Source: an uncultured Eubacteriales bacterium
GTDB taxonomy: Bacteria > Bacillota > Clostridia > Christensenellales > Borkfalkiaceae
Reading direction: 5' to 3'
DNA: 64,000 nt
NCBI GenBank assembly: GCA_905209085.1
Contig: CAJLRM010000005.1
Location: forward strand, 1-64,000
In this document: one piece after another, positions 32,733 to 40,496 of the stretch
How positions within the stretch are numbered: the stretch's first letter is position 1
Layout of the letters: every line of letters starts with the position of its first letter
The notes under the pieces: generated by a model
The model's input: only the letters and a program-made list of their open reading frames with translations
Told to the model about the DNA's origin: nothing
Database searches by the model: none
Position numbers and translations under genes: made by a program

Positions 32733-34906
32733 CAAAGATGGAGGACTCTGTCCTTGATTTCCTGCGTTCTGCCCTGATTCCAGAACTGCGTCCCGATATA
32801 GCCGCAGGTGCGCCTTGCGACATTCATCTTCGACTGATCGCGGTTGCGGCAGTTGGGGCATTCCCACACCAGCTTGCCCGATTCGTCCGTGACGATCTGT
32901 ATTTCGCCGTCATAGCCGCAGACCTGACAGAAATCGCTCTTGGTGTTGAGTTCCGCGTACATGATATTATCGTAAATAAATTTCATTACGGAAAGAACGG
33001 CGGGAATGTTGTTCTGCATATTCGGGACTTCCACATAACTGATGGCGCCGCCGGGAGAAAGCTGCTGAAACTCGCTTTCGAATTTAAGCTTCGTGAAAGC
33101 GTCTATCGGCTCGCTGACGTGCACGTGATAGCTATTGGTGATATAGTTCTTATCCGTGACGCCCTCGATGATGCCGAAGCGCTGCTGTAAACATTTGGAA
33201 AATTTATACGTCGTGCTTTCGAGCGGCGTGCCGTACAGGGAAAAATCGATATTTTCCTTCGCCTTCCATTCCTTGCATTTATCGTTCATGTGCTGCATGA
33301 CGGAGAGCGCAAACGGCTTTGCTTCCTCGTCGGTATGCGATTTTCCCGTCATATATTTTGTGCATTCGTACAGCCCCGCGTAGCCCAAAGAAATGGTGGA
33401 ATAGCCGCCGTAAAGGAGTTTGTCGATCGTTTCGCCCTTGTTGAGCCGCGCCAGCGCGCCGTATTGCCAAAGAATGGGCGCAGCGTCCGAAACGGTGCCT
33501 TTGAGCCTGTTATGGCGATACATGAGCGCGCGATAGCAAAGCTGCAACCGTTCGTCGAAAATCTCCCAGAATTTCTTTTCGTCGCCGCCCGAGGAAAGAG
33601 CCACGTCCACGAGATTGATGGTGACGACGCCCTGATTGAATCTGCCGTAATACTTGGGCTTTCCGTCTTCGTCCACATAGGGGGTCAAGAAGCTTCTGCA
33701 TCCCATACAGGTATAACAATGCCCCTCTCCGTTCTTGTCTATCTTATATTCCAGCATCTTCTTTTCGGAGATATAATCGGGCACCATGCGCTTTGCCGTG
33801 CACCTCGCCGCAAGCTCCGTCAAATACCAGTAGGGCTGCTCCTCGGAAATATTGTCCGGTTCCAATACGTAGATGAGTTTGGGAAACGCGGGCGTAATCC
33901 AAACGCCCGATTCGTTCTTGACGCCCTGAATACGCTGTTTGAGCGTTTCCTCGATGATGAGCGCAAGATCCGCCTTCTCCTGCTCGCTGCGCGCTTCGTT
34001 GAGATACATGAACACCGTGACGAAAGGAGCCTGACCGTTAGTGGTGAGAAGCGTCACCACCTGATACTGAATCATCTGTATGCCCTTTCTGACTTCGTCG
34101 CGCAAACGCTTTTCCGCGATTTTTGCAATCAGCTTTTCGTCGACGACGCCCATCTCGGCAAATTCGTCCGCCACTTCCTTGCGGATCTTTTTGCGGCTCA
34201 CTTCCACGAACGGCGCGAGATGAGTCAACGAGATGCTCTGCCCTCCGTACTGATTGGACGCGACCTGGGCGATGATCTGCGTGGCGATATTGCAGGCCGT
34301 CGAAAAACTGTGCGGCTTCTCGATAAGCGTGCCCGAAATCACCGTTCCGTTTTGCAGCATATCTTCGAGATTGACGAGATCGCAATTGTGCATATGCTGC
34401 GCGAAATAGTCGGCGTCGTGGAAATGAATAATGCCCTGATCGTGCGCGGCGACGATATCCTCGGGAAGGAGAATGCGGCGCGTGAGATCCTTGGAAACTT
34501 CCCCCGCCATATAATCCCTCTGCACGCTGTTGACCGTGGGATTTTTATTGGAGTTTTCCTGCTTCACCTCTTCGTTATTGCACTCGATGAGCGTGAGAAT
34601 CTGCGCGTCCGTGGTATTGGATTTTCTCACGAGGGCGCGGGAATAGCGGTAAGTGATGTATTTGCGGGCGAGAACAAACGCCTTCATGTCCATGAGGCGA
34701 TTCTCCACCATATCCTGGATCTCTTCCACGCTGACGGAACGCCCCATATGCGCGCACTCCTCCGCGACGCTGCGCGCAACCGCGCAGATTTCCTGATCCG
34801 TGATGCGGGATACCTCGTTTACCTCTTTATTCGCCTTTCTCACCGCATTGATGATTTTTTCTTCGTCAAACGTCGTTTCCTGTCCGCTTCTTTTGATAAT
34901 TTTCAT
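32732..34906 (-). CDS. nrdD: Anaerobic ribonucleoside-triphosphate reductase (class III)
   Basis: 724 residues. Makes dNTPs from NTPs without oxygen. Order: N-terminal ATP-cone (about 1-90), the 10-stranded barrel, and a C-terminal zinc site (CQVC..CPNC) followed by the glycyl radical loop RRTCGYIGTQFWNQG. All expected cysteines are visible. Transcribed from a promoter at 35009-35036 that overlaps NrdR-type boxes, so it is probably repressed when dATP is plentiful. Confidence 0.97.
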   Translation of the reverse strand: MKIIKRSGQETTFDEEKIINAVRKANKEVNEVSRITDQEICAVARSVAEECAHMGRSVSVEEIQDMVENRLMDMKAFVLARKYITYRYSRALVRKSNTTDAQILTLIECNNEEVKQENSNKNPTVNSVQRDYMAGEVSKDLTRRILLPEDIVAAHDQGIIHFHDADYFAQHMHNCDLVNLEDMLQNGTVISGTLIEKPHSFSTACNIATQIIAQVASNQYGGQSISLTHLAPFVEVSRKKIRKEVADEFAEMGVVDEKLIAKIAEKRLRDEVRKGIQMIQYQVVTLLTTNGQAPFVTVFMYLNEARSEQEKADLALIIEETLKQRIQGVKNESGVWITPAFPKLIYVLEPDNISEEQPYWYLTELAARCTAKRMVPDYISEKKMLEYKIDKNGEGHCYTCMGCRSFLTPYVDEDGKPKYYGRFNQGVVTINLVDVALSSGGDEKKFWEIFDERLQLCYRALMYRHNRLKGTVSDAAPILWQYGALARLNKGETIDKLLYGGYSTISLGYAGLYECTKYMTGKSHTDEEAKPFALSVMQHMNDKCKEWKAKENIDFSLYGTPLESTTYKFSKCLQQRFGIIEGVTDKNYITNSYHVHVSEPIDAFTKLKFESEFQQLSPGGAISYVEVPNMQNNIPAVLSVMKFIYDNIMYAELNTKSDFCQVCGYDGEIQIVTDESGKLVWECPNCRNRDQSKMNVARRTCGYIGTQFWNQGRTQEIKDRVLHL

Positions 34907-34940
34907 TTCCGTAACCCTCGCTACAATTATTATTCAATAA

Positions 34941-34988
34941 ACACAAGATATTGTATTTAATATTCTCTCAAAACACTATATGTAGTGT
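34941..34988. promoter_or_regulatory. NrdR-type box pair 1
   Basis: Two 16-bp inverted repeats: ACACAAGATATTGTAT (34941-34956) and ACACTATATGTAGTGT (34973-34988), 16 bp apart. The second is almost the textbook NrdR box. They lie between the nrdD promoter and its start codon. Confidence 0.75.
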
Positions 34989-35008
34989 TCCTCAATCGAT
35001 GCCATTAT

Positions 35009-35036
35009 ATTATACCATATCTTGTGTCAAAGTCAA
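35009..35036 (-). promoter_or_regulatory. nrdD promoter
   Basis: Minus strand: TTGACT (35031-35036), 16 nt, TATAAT (35009-35014). The spacer is occupied by an NrdR-type box. Confidence 0.75.
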
Positions 35037-35060
35037 GAGGATTACCACAAGATATTGTAT
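35012..35060. promoter_or_regulatory. NrdR-type box pair 2
   Basis: ATACCATATCTTGTGT (35012-35027) and CCACAAGATATTGTAT (35045-35060), 17 bp apart. The first lies between the -35 and -10 of nrdD. It is nearly the reverse complement of the box at 34941. Confidence 0.7.
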
Positions 35061-35203
35061 ACAAAAAACTTATAGCCGTTATCAGCATGGGCGTTTCAAA
35101 GTGAGAATATTTACGGAAAAAAGAGCGAAAAGGAGAAGTTTGCATTTTTTAAGTTTCAAAAATTGAATAATTCCCGTTTTTTCGGAGAAAATTGCCGCGA
35201 AAG

Positions 35204-35239
35204 GCGAAAGAAAGCCGGGCGCCTACAAGAAGCGCCCGG
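35204..35239 (-). terminator. Terminator of the Rho-like operon
   Basis: Eight GC pairs CCGGGCGC/GCGCCCGG with CTTTCTTTC downstream on the minus strand, about 30 nt after the stop. Confidence 0.7.
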
Positions 35240-35271
35240 AAGATATTTCTATGGAATACCGTTTAAAAATA

Positions 35272-36774
35272 TCAGACGGATTTTTTAGACTTTACAGCGT
35301 TTGCCACCGCTTTATAAAGCTGCGTGGAAGAATTTGCCCTGGCGATGAGTTCCGTAAAATTCTCGCTGCCGAATGCGGGCAGATACTGATTTCTGATAAA
35401 CGCCTCCCCTTCCCTTTCTGCGTCCGAGAACAGCGCGCTGCATTTCGTCTGCGAGAACTGCGCGTCCACCGCGGGGAAAACCCGCTTTACCGCCAGAGAA
35501 TTGCTGAGCACGATTTCCGAATTGGCGGCGCTGAGCAGCTCGCAGGAAAGAAGATCGTCCATCGGGTTGCCCGTATCTACGGAAACCGTCCCGAACATCG
35601 ACAGAGAGCCGCCCCGTTCCAAACATCTCGCCGTTCCGAAATATTTGCGGATGTAATGAACCGTCTTGGTTTCCAAACCGCAGGACAGGTGTTTGCTGCC
35701 GAGGGAATCCTCCGTTTCGTTGTAGGCGTGCGCGAGATTGGTGAGGGAATCGACCAAAAGAAGGACGTCCATCCCCGCTTCCGCAAAACGCTTCGCGCGC
35801 TTCAAAAGGAAGTTCGCCATAAACACGTGCTTTTCCGCGTCGTCGTCGAACGTGGTATAGACGAGATCGGATTTCGGCACGATCTTTTTAAATTCGCCGA
35901 CGGATTCGGGCGATTGATCGGTCAACAGTACCAAAAGGCGGATCTCGGGATGAGTTTCCGTGATCGCTTTGGCGATGTCTTTGAGGAATGTGGTTTTTCC
36001 CGTCTTGGGCGCCGCCGTCACCAGCGCTCTCTGCCCCTTACCGAAAGGAACCAGCCAATCGATATATTTCATCGCCTCGGAGCCGCCTTTTTCACGATAG
36101 AGGAAAATGCGTTCCTTCGGATAGCAGACTTCCAGGTCTTCAAAATGCGCGCGGGCGCCGTTCGCAACGGGCAGACCGTTGACGGAGAGAATCTCTCCCG
36201 CAATCAGCGCCGCGTGATGCTTTTCCGCATGGCACGCCACAATGTCCCCTTCGCGGAGATCGAAAGTCTTGATCATCGAAACGGTGACGATGATGCGCTC
36301 CGCTTCGCTGTCGCGTCCGTCCAAAGGGAGCAGACAGGAAACTCCGTTGAGGGTTTCGAGCTGACCGCTGTATACTTCCTCTTTGTAATACGCGGGCTTC
36401 TCGGGCGCAAATTCGGGCGAGCGGACGTCGAGAATATTCGGCTCCGTCCCGGCTTCGCGCAGGGAGGATTCCGCCTGTTCTTCCTCTTCCGCGGGAAGGG
36501 AGGCAAGATAGGTCAGCTTGATCTCTTCCAGTTTGCCGAAAATCTTGGGATCCACATAATCGTCCTTGACGGGCGCGCCGCGATTATTTTTTTCCGCGGG
36601 GGGAACCTCCCCCGTGAGCACCGCGACGATTTCGACGATCAAATCCCCTTTCTTTTTCAGCGTGGATTTGCTGACGCCGCTGTGTCTGCCGACTAAGCGC
36701 AGGCTGCCAATGCTCAAAGTGGAAAGATATTCGGTATATGCAGTTTTCAAATTATCTAAAACACTTTCGTTCAT
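35272..36774 (-). CDS. Divergent Rho-like transcription termination factor
   Basis: 500 residues with full Rho architecture: helical Rho_N/SAP-like part (about 18-56), acidic linker, cold-shock RNA-binding domain (about 126-200), RecA-like motor (about 235-460), extra C-terminal tail. P-loop APKTGKT (255-261) and Walker B D342 are intact. Compared with E. coli Rho, catalytic E211 aligns with Q287, R212 with S288, R269 with N346, and arginine finger R366 with K444; R353 is kept (R431). ATP-driven translocation is therefore doubtful. ATG at 36774 overlaps the MBL-fold stop (TGATG). May be a specialised or inactive paralogue; whether another Rho exists is unknown. Confidence 0.85.
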   Translation of the reverse strand: MNESVLDNLKTAYTEYLSTLSIGSLRLVGRHSGVSKSTLKKKGDLIVEIVAVLTGEVPPAEKNNRGAPVKDDYVDPKIFGKLEEIKLTYLASLPAEEEEQAESSLREAGTEPNILDVRSPEFAPEKPAYYKEEVYSGQLETLNGVSCLLPLDGRDSEAERIIVTVSMIKTFDLREGDIVACHAEKHHAALIAGEILSVNGLPVANGARAHFEDLEVCYPKERIFLYREKGGSEAMKYIDWLVPFGKGQRALVTAAPKTGKTTFLKDIAKAITETHPEIRLLVLLTDQSPESVGEFKKIVPKSDLVYTTFDDDAEKHVFMANFLLKRAKRFAEAGMDVLLLVDSLTNLAHAYNETEDSLGSKHLSCGLETKTVHYIRKYFGTARCLERGGSLSMFGTVSVDTGNPMDDLLSCELLSAANSEIVLSNSLAVKRVFPAVDAQFSQTKCSALFSDAEREGEAFIRNQYLPAFGSENFTELIARANSSTQLYKAVANAVKSKKSV

Positions 36775-37427
36775 CACTTTTTCGTTCTCTCCATTAATAT
36801 TATTTTTGTTTTTTCTTCGGTTAGATCCTCTCGGGAAAATTCGAGCGTATCCAGGCCGCTGATTTCCGTTTCCTCGTCGTCGAATAAATCCAGAAAAGCG
36901 TCCGCCTTATCGAGATCGAGATTCAGACTCCGCGTTTTGTAGTGCATCGGGATGACGATTTCCGGCATGATCCTGTCCACGTACTCCTTCGCAAGTTCCG
37001 CGTCGACGGTGTAGGTGCCGCCGACGGGAATCAACAAAATGTTGACGGGCAATATCATCTCCAAAAGTTCCGAGGAACATTCCTCGCCCAAATCCCCCAA
37101 ATGACAGACTTCCAGCCCGTCCATGCGGAATTTGTAGATGATGTTTTCCCCCCGCTGTCTGCCGCCCTGATTGTCGTGATAGCTCTTGATACCCGTAATT
37201 TCCACGCCCGGCAATTCATAAAAACCTTCCTTGTCGAGAACGCGGGGATGACCGCCTATGGCTTTCACATGATTGTGGTCGAAATGGCTGTGGCTCACCG
37301 TAACCGCATCCGCTTTCAACCCCTTGGGCAATTCGTAACCGATTCCCTTATAGGGATCCGTAATGATCGTCGTCCCCGTACTCTCGGTTAGCTTGAAGCA
37401 GGAATGCCCCAAATACTGGATTTTCAT
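36774..37427 (-). CDS. MBL-fold metal-dependent hydrolase (UPF0173-like)
   Basis: About 217 residues. Metallo-beta-lactamase fold hydrolase with the HSHFDHN motif (HxHxDH, about 46-51), further metal ligands in IKSYHD, HLGDLGE and the late PMHYKT histidine. Length and start MKIQYLGHSCF fit small single-domain proteins of this group, whose substrates are unknown. GGAGG lies 5 nt before ATG at 37427; the start overlaps the DUF1934 stop by 4 nt (ATGA). Middle gene of a three-gene operon ending in the Rho-like protein. Confidence 0.92.
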   Translation of the reverse strand: MKIQYLGHSCFKLTESTGTTIITDPYKGIGYELPKGLKADAVTVSHSHFDHNHVKAIGGHPRVLDKEGFYELPGVEITGIKSYHDNQGGRQRGENIIYKFRMDGLEVCHLGDLGEECSSELLEMILPVNILLIPVGGTYTVDAELAKEYVDRIMPEIVIPMHYKTRSLNLDLDKADAFLDLFDDEETEISGLDTLEFSREDLTEEKTKIILMERTKK

Positions 37428-37834
37428 TTTTCCTCCGAATTCCTTTTGCCGCGCGCGGTGAGCGTGAGTTTCATCTCCTGCTTTCCGCTGGAAAAACGCA
37501 GCGTGTATTTCATCGACAGCAACAGTGAGCTTTCCCTGAGCGTATAGCCTATGCGGTGCGCGTCCGTTTCGATTTCGCCCTCGGCGCCGGGAAGACCTAT
37601 TTTCCCGGGAAGCCTTTTCCCTTCCGCCAAAAGAAGACGGAGAATATAATCGCCCTCTCTCTCGATGGAAACGCGGCCGTCCTTCAAACGCAGACATACC
37701 CGCCCGTCTTTCTCCTCATACCACAAAACCGCGGACAACGGAGTTAGCTCCATTTCCGCGTCCTGCGAAAACACGCTTTCCACGCCGTCGGTCGATGTTA
37801 CGATTTTTAAAAAACAAGGCTCCATTGCATTCAC
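37424..37834 (-). CDS. DUF1934 (YwiB-like) beta-barrel protein
   Basis: 136 residues. Lipocalin-like beta-barrel family known from Bacillus YwiB; function not established. The central segment (GKIGLPGAEGEIETDAHR) is the family signature. First gene of the operon with an MBL-fold enzyme and the Rho-like protein, sharing ATGA overlap with the former. Start ATG at 37834 has no Shine-Dalgarno and lies about 23 nt from the predicted transcript start; ATG at 37825 is an alternative. Confidence 0.82.
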   Translation of the reverse strand: MNAMEPCFLKIVTSTDGVESVFSQDAEMELTPLSAVLWYEEKDGRVCLRLKDGRVSIEREGDYILRLLLAEGKRLPGKIGLPGAEGEIETDAHRIGYTLRESSLLLSMKYTLRFSSGKQEMKLTLTARGKRNSEEK

Positions 37835-37863
37835 AACTGTCGATCGTTACTATACCCATCTAT

Positions 37864-37892
37864 ATTATAACAGAGTTTATGTGAAAAGTAAA
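37864..37892 (-). promoter_or_regulatory. Promoter of the DUF1934-MBL-Rho operon
   Basis: Minus strand: TTTACT (37887-37892), 17 nt, TATAAT (37864-37869). Confidence 0.75.
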
Positions 37893-37930
37893 CTTTATTA
37901 TGCAATATTTTTATGAAAAGAATTAGAAAA

Positions 37931-38755
37931 TCATGATTTTTCGCTTTTTATGGCTTCCCGAAGCAATCTTCCCGCCTTCAATTGCGCTTTCAGACGCTCT
38001 TCCTTCCCTTCAAAAATGGCTTCCCGATACTCGGAAAGATGTTCTATCAGTCCGTCGAGCTGGGATAAGATATTTTCGCGATTGAACAGATAAAGCTGCG
38101 ACCACATGGTTTCATCTACGCCCGCGATGCGAGTCATGTCCTGAAAGCTGCCGCCCGTAAAGCCCTCGCAGTCCTTTACTTCGGGACTCTTCACGTAAGC
38201 GTTGGACACGAGATGGGCGAGCTGGGAAGTGAGCGCGATCTTTCTGTCGTGCTCCTGTGCGCTGCACTGCGTAATTCTGCCGAATCCCATCGCCTTTGCA
38301 TACTCCAAGACCTCTTTTAAAGCGCTCTCTTTCGTATTCCGCGAAAGGACGACGACGAGATTGGCGCCGACGAACAAATCCGCCGACGAGGAGGAAAGAC
38401 CGTTCGTTTCCTTTCCCGCCATGGGGTGCAAGCCGACGTAGCGATATTTTCTCGGACGGGAGTACACGGCTTTTTCCATTTCCGCTTTGACGCCGCAAAT
38501 ATCCGCGACGAGCGCGTCCTCTTTAAAATCCCCCTCCTCCAATAGAGCCAGGGCGGCACGGGGCGGCACGGCGAGAAATACCGTATCGTATCGGGAAAGC
38601 TCTTGCGCCTCTTCCCGCACGACGCCCTCTTTGAGGGCGCAAGATAGCGTCGATTTATCGATGTCCCGTCCCGCGACGAAATATCCCGCCCCCGCAAGCG
38701 CTTTGCAGATCGAGCCGCCGATGATGCCGAGCCCTATGACCGCCGTCTTTTTCAT
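37931..38755 (-). CDS. tyrA: Prephenate dehydrogenase
   Basis: 274 residues. Oxidatively decarboxylates prephenate to 4-hydroxyphenylpyruvate in tyrosine synthesis. N-terminal Rossmann GLGIIGGS (about 8-15), catalytic-region LHPMAGKE (about 113-120) and SQLAHLVSNAY helix are typical. No ACT domain, so no direct tyrosine feedback site is seen. It begins 18 nt after the flavodiiron gene and is probably co-transcribed. No other aromatic biosynthesis gene adjoins it. Confidence 0.93.
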   Translation of the reverse strand: MKKTAVIGLGIIGGSICKALAGAGYFVAGRDIDKSTLSCALKEGVVREEAQELSRYDTVFLAVPPRAALALLEEGDFKEDALVADICGVKAEMEKAVYSRPRKYRYVGLHPMAGKETNGLSSSSADLFVGANLVVVLSRNTKESALKEVLEYAKAMGFGRITQCSAQEHDRKIALTSQLAHLVSNAYVKSPEVKDCEGFTGGSFQDMTRIAGVDETMWSQLYLFNRENILSQLDGLIEHLSEYREAIFEGKEERLKAQLKAGRLLREAIKSEKS

Positions 38756-38773
38756 GATTTCTCCGAAAACCGT

Positions 38774-39976
38774 CTAAATTTTTATTTTGGAAGCAAGGCT
38801 GTCCGCGAGCGATTCGAGCGAAGAGAGCTGTTCCTCTTTGAGCGCCGAGCGGATGGTGAGGGAAACGTCCTCGAACGTACAATTCTTGAGCGTGGAAAGC
38901 GCCTCCTTCATCTGCGCCATCGCCGAGGGCGCCCAGCTGCCGTTTTCGATCAGCGCGAAATTCTTATTCTGCACCGCGAGCGCTTTCATATCCGCGATAA
39001 GGTTTTTCATGGGAATATAGATTTCCGCGTTATAAGTGGACGAGGCGAGGACGACGTTTTTGACGCGGAAAATCTCCGCAATCAGTTCGGACACGTGCGT
39101 TTTGGAAGCGTCATACACGCGGACGTCCCTGACGCCCTTTTGCGAAAGCAACGAAGCGAGAACTTCCGCTGCGTTTTCCGTGTGTCCGTAGATAGAGCCG
39201 TAAATGACGACGACGCCGTTGGATTCCGCTTCGTAGCGGCTCCACTTATCGTATTTTTCGAGAAGGAAGGAAAAATCGCTTCGCCAGACGAGTCCGTGAA
39301 GGGGACAGATATACGCGATGTCGAGCGCCGAGAGCTTTTTCAGCGCGCCCTGCACCATCACGCCGTACTTGCCCACGATATTGGTGTAATATCTTCTCGC
39401 CTCGTCCAGCCAGTCCCTCTCGTAATTGACATCGTCGTTGAAAAGGTTGCCGTCGAGAGATTTGAAAGAGCCGAACGCGTCCGCGGAAAAGAGAATTTTA
39501 TCCTTGGCGTCGTAAGTGACCATCACCTCCGGCCAATGCACCATCGGCGCGAAATAGAAATACAGGGTGTGTTTGCCGCAGGCGAGGGAATCTCCCTCTT
39601 TCACCACCAGGCGCTTGGCTTTTTCCAGTCCGTAAAAGTTTGAAATGATGGAAAACGTCTTGGCGTTGCCGACGAGAGTGACGTCGGGATAGCGGCGCAC
39701 GACGTCCGCGAGCAGCGCGCAGTGATCCGGCTCCATATGGTTGACGACCACGTAATCGAGCGGTCTGCCGTCCAGCGCATGGACGAGATTTTCGAAAAAT
39801 ACGGCGGAAACGGCGTCGTCCGCCGTATCGAGAAGGACGGTTTTTTTATCCTTCAAAACATAGCTGTTATAAGAAACTCCTTGGGGAATGGGAAATACGT
39901 TTTCGAACAGGGCGAGCCGCCTGTCGTTGCCGCCGATCCAGACGACGTCCTCCGTAACCTTTCTCACGTTATACAT
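38774..39976 (-). CDS. Flavodiiron protein (FprA-like)
   Basis: 400 residues, cytosolic, reducing O2 to water (or NO to N2O) in anaerobes. N-terminal MBL-like diiron domain with NHMEPDH (H79-x-E81-x-D83-H84), VHWPE histidine, SADAFG aspartate and LHGLVWR histidine; C-terminal flavodoxin domain from about residue 255 with FMN loop YGSIYGHTEN. No rubredoxin domain is fused. Promoter at 40031-40059. First gene of a pair with tyrA. Confidence 0.95.
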   Translation of the reverse strand: MYNVRKVTEDVVWIGGNDRRLALFENVFPIPQGVSYNSYVLKDKKTVLLDTADDAVSAVFFENLVHALDGRPLDYVVVNHMEPDHCALLADVVRRYPDVTLVGNAKTFSIISNFYGLEKAKRLVVKEGDSLACGKHTLYFYFAPMVHWPEVMVTYDAKDKILFSADAFGSFKSLDGNLFNDDVNYERDWLDEARRYYTNIVGKYGVMVQGALKKLSALDIAYICPLHGLVWRSDFSFLLEKYDKWSRYEAESNGVVVIYGSIYGHTENAAEVLASLLSQKGVRDVRVYDASKTHVSELIAEIFRVKNVVLASSTYNAEIYIPMKNLIADMKALAVQNKNFALIENGSWAPSAMAQMKEALSTLKNCTFEDVSLTIRSALKEEQLSSLESLADSLASKIKI

Positions 39977-40030
39977 GGTATGCTCCTTTTGTTCTGTCTA
40001 TAAAGAGTTTGTCCCTTTTTCTTCCTTTTC

Positions 40031-40059
40031 ATCATACCATATCCGACAAAAAATTTCAA
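40031..40059 (-). promoter_or_regulatory. Promoter of the flavodiiron gene
   Basis: Minus strand: TTGAAA (40054-40059), 17 nt, TATGAT (40031-40036). Confidence 0.7.
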
Positions 40060-40089
40060 GCGTTGAAAGGGAATTTTTAATGCTTTTTT

Positions 40090-40130
40090 AAAAAAGACCG
40101 CGAAAGAGAAATGAATTCTCTCCCACGGTC
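40090..40130 (-). terminator. Terminator of spoIIID
   Basis: Fifteen-position stem with several G-U pairs (GACCG..GAGAA with TTCTC..CGGTC) followed by six T residues on the minus strand. Confidence 0.8.
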
Positions 40131-40149
40131 CCCTATACAGCCTGAAAAG

Positions 40150-40416
40150 CTATTCTTCCTCCGTCTTGTCGGTTTTGAGATACTTCTGTTTGGTAGCTAT
40201 GCCCCCGCGGATATGCCTTTCGCTCAGATTTCTGTCCGATACCGCGCGCGCCCTTTCGTATAACTCCGCATCGATGTTTTTCAGACGTTCGGAAACGTCT
40301 TTATGAACCGTAGATTTGCTGATATTGAAATGCGCGGAACACGCGCGCACGGTACAGCCCGTGGCGACGATATATTCCGCGCTCTTCCTCACTCGTTCCT
40401 CAATATAATCCCACAA
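40150..40416 (-). CDS. spoIIID: Sporulation transcriptional regulator SpoIIID
   Basis: 88-residue helix-turn-helix protein. YIEERVRKSAEYI at the start, SKSTVHKD in the recognition helix (about 33-40) and RHIRGG (about 67-72) followed by ATKQKY are diagnostic. It adjusts mother-cell gene expression during endospore formation, so the organism is probably a spore former. Start is TTG at 40416 with GGAGG 9 nt upstream. Monocistronic with its own terminator. Confidence 0.95.
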   Translation of the reverse strand: MWDYIEERVRKSAEYIVATGCTVRACSAHFNISKSTVHKDVSERLKNIDAELYERARAVSDRNLSERHIRGGIATKQKYLKTDKTEEE

Positions 40417-40496
40417 ACCTTTCGACCTCCGAAATACATTTATGGTCTATATTTATGTCGGATTTTGAGAGGTTATGACCTTTTTCTTATAGTTCC

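Noticed and set aside
33290..34960. 556-codon plus-strand ORF opposite nrdD
   Set aside because: It is a mirror of the nrdD frame caused by codon bias; nrdD has every family motif.
35251..36696. Long plus-strand ORF opposite the Rho-like gene
   Set aside because: Mirror ORF; the minus frame shows the complete Rho architecture.
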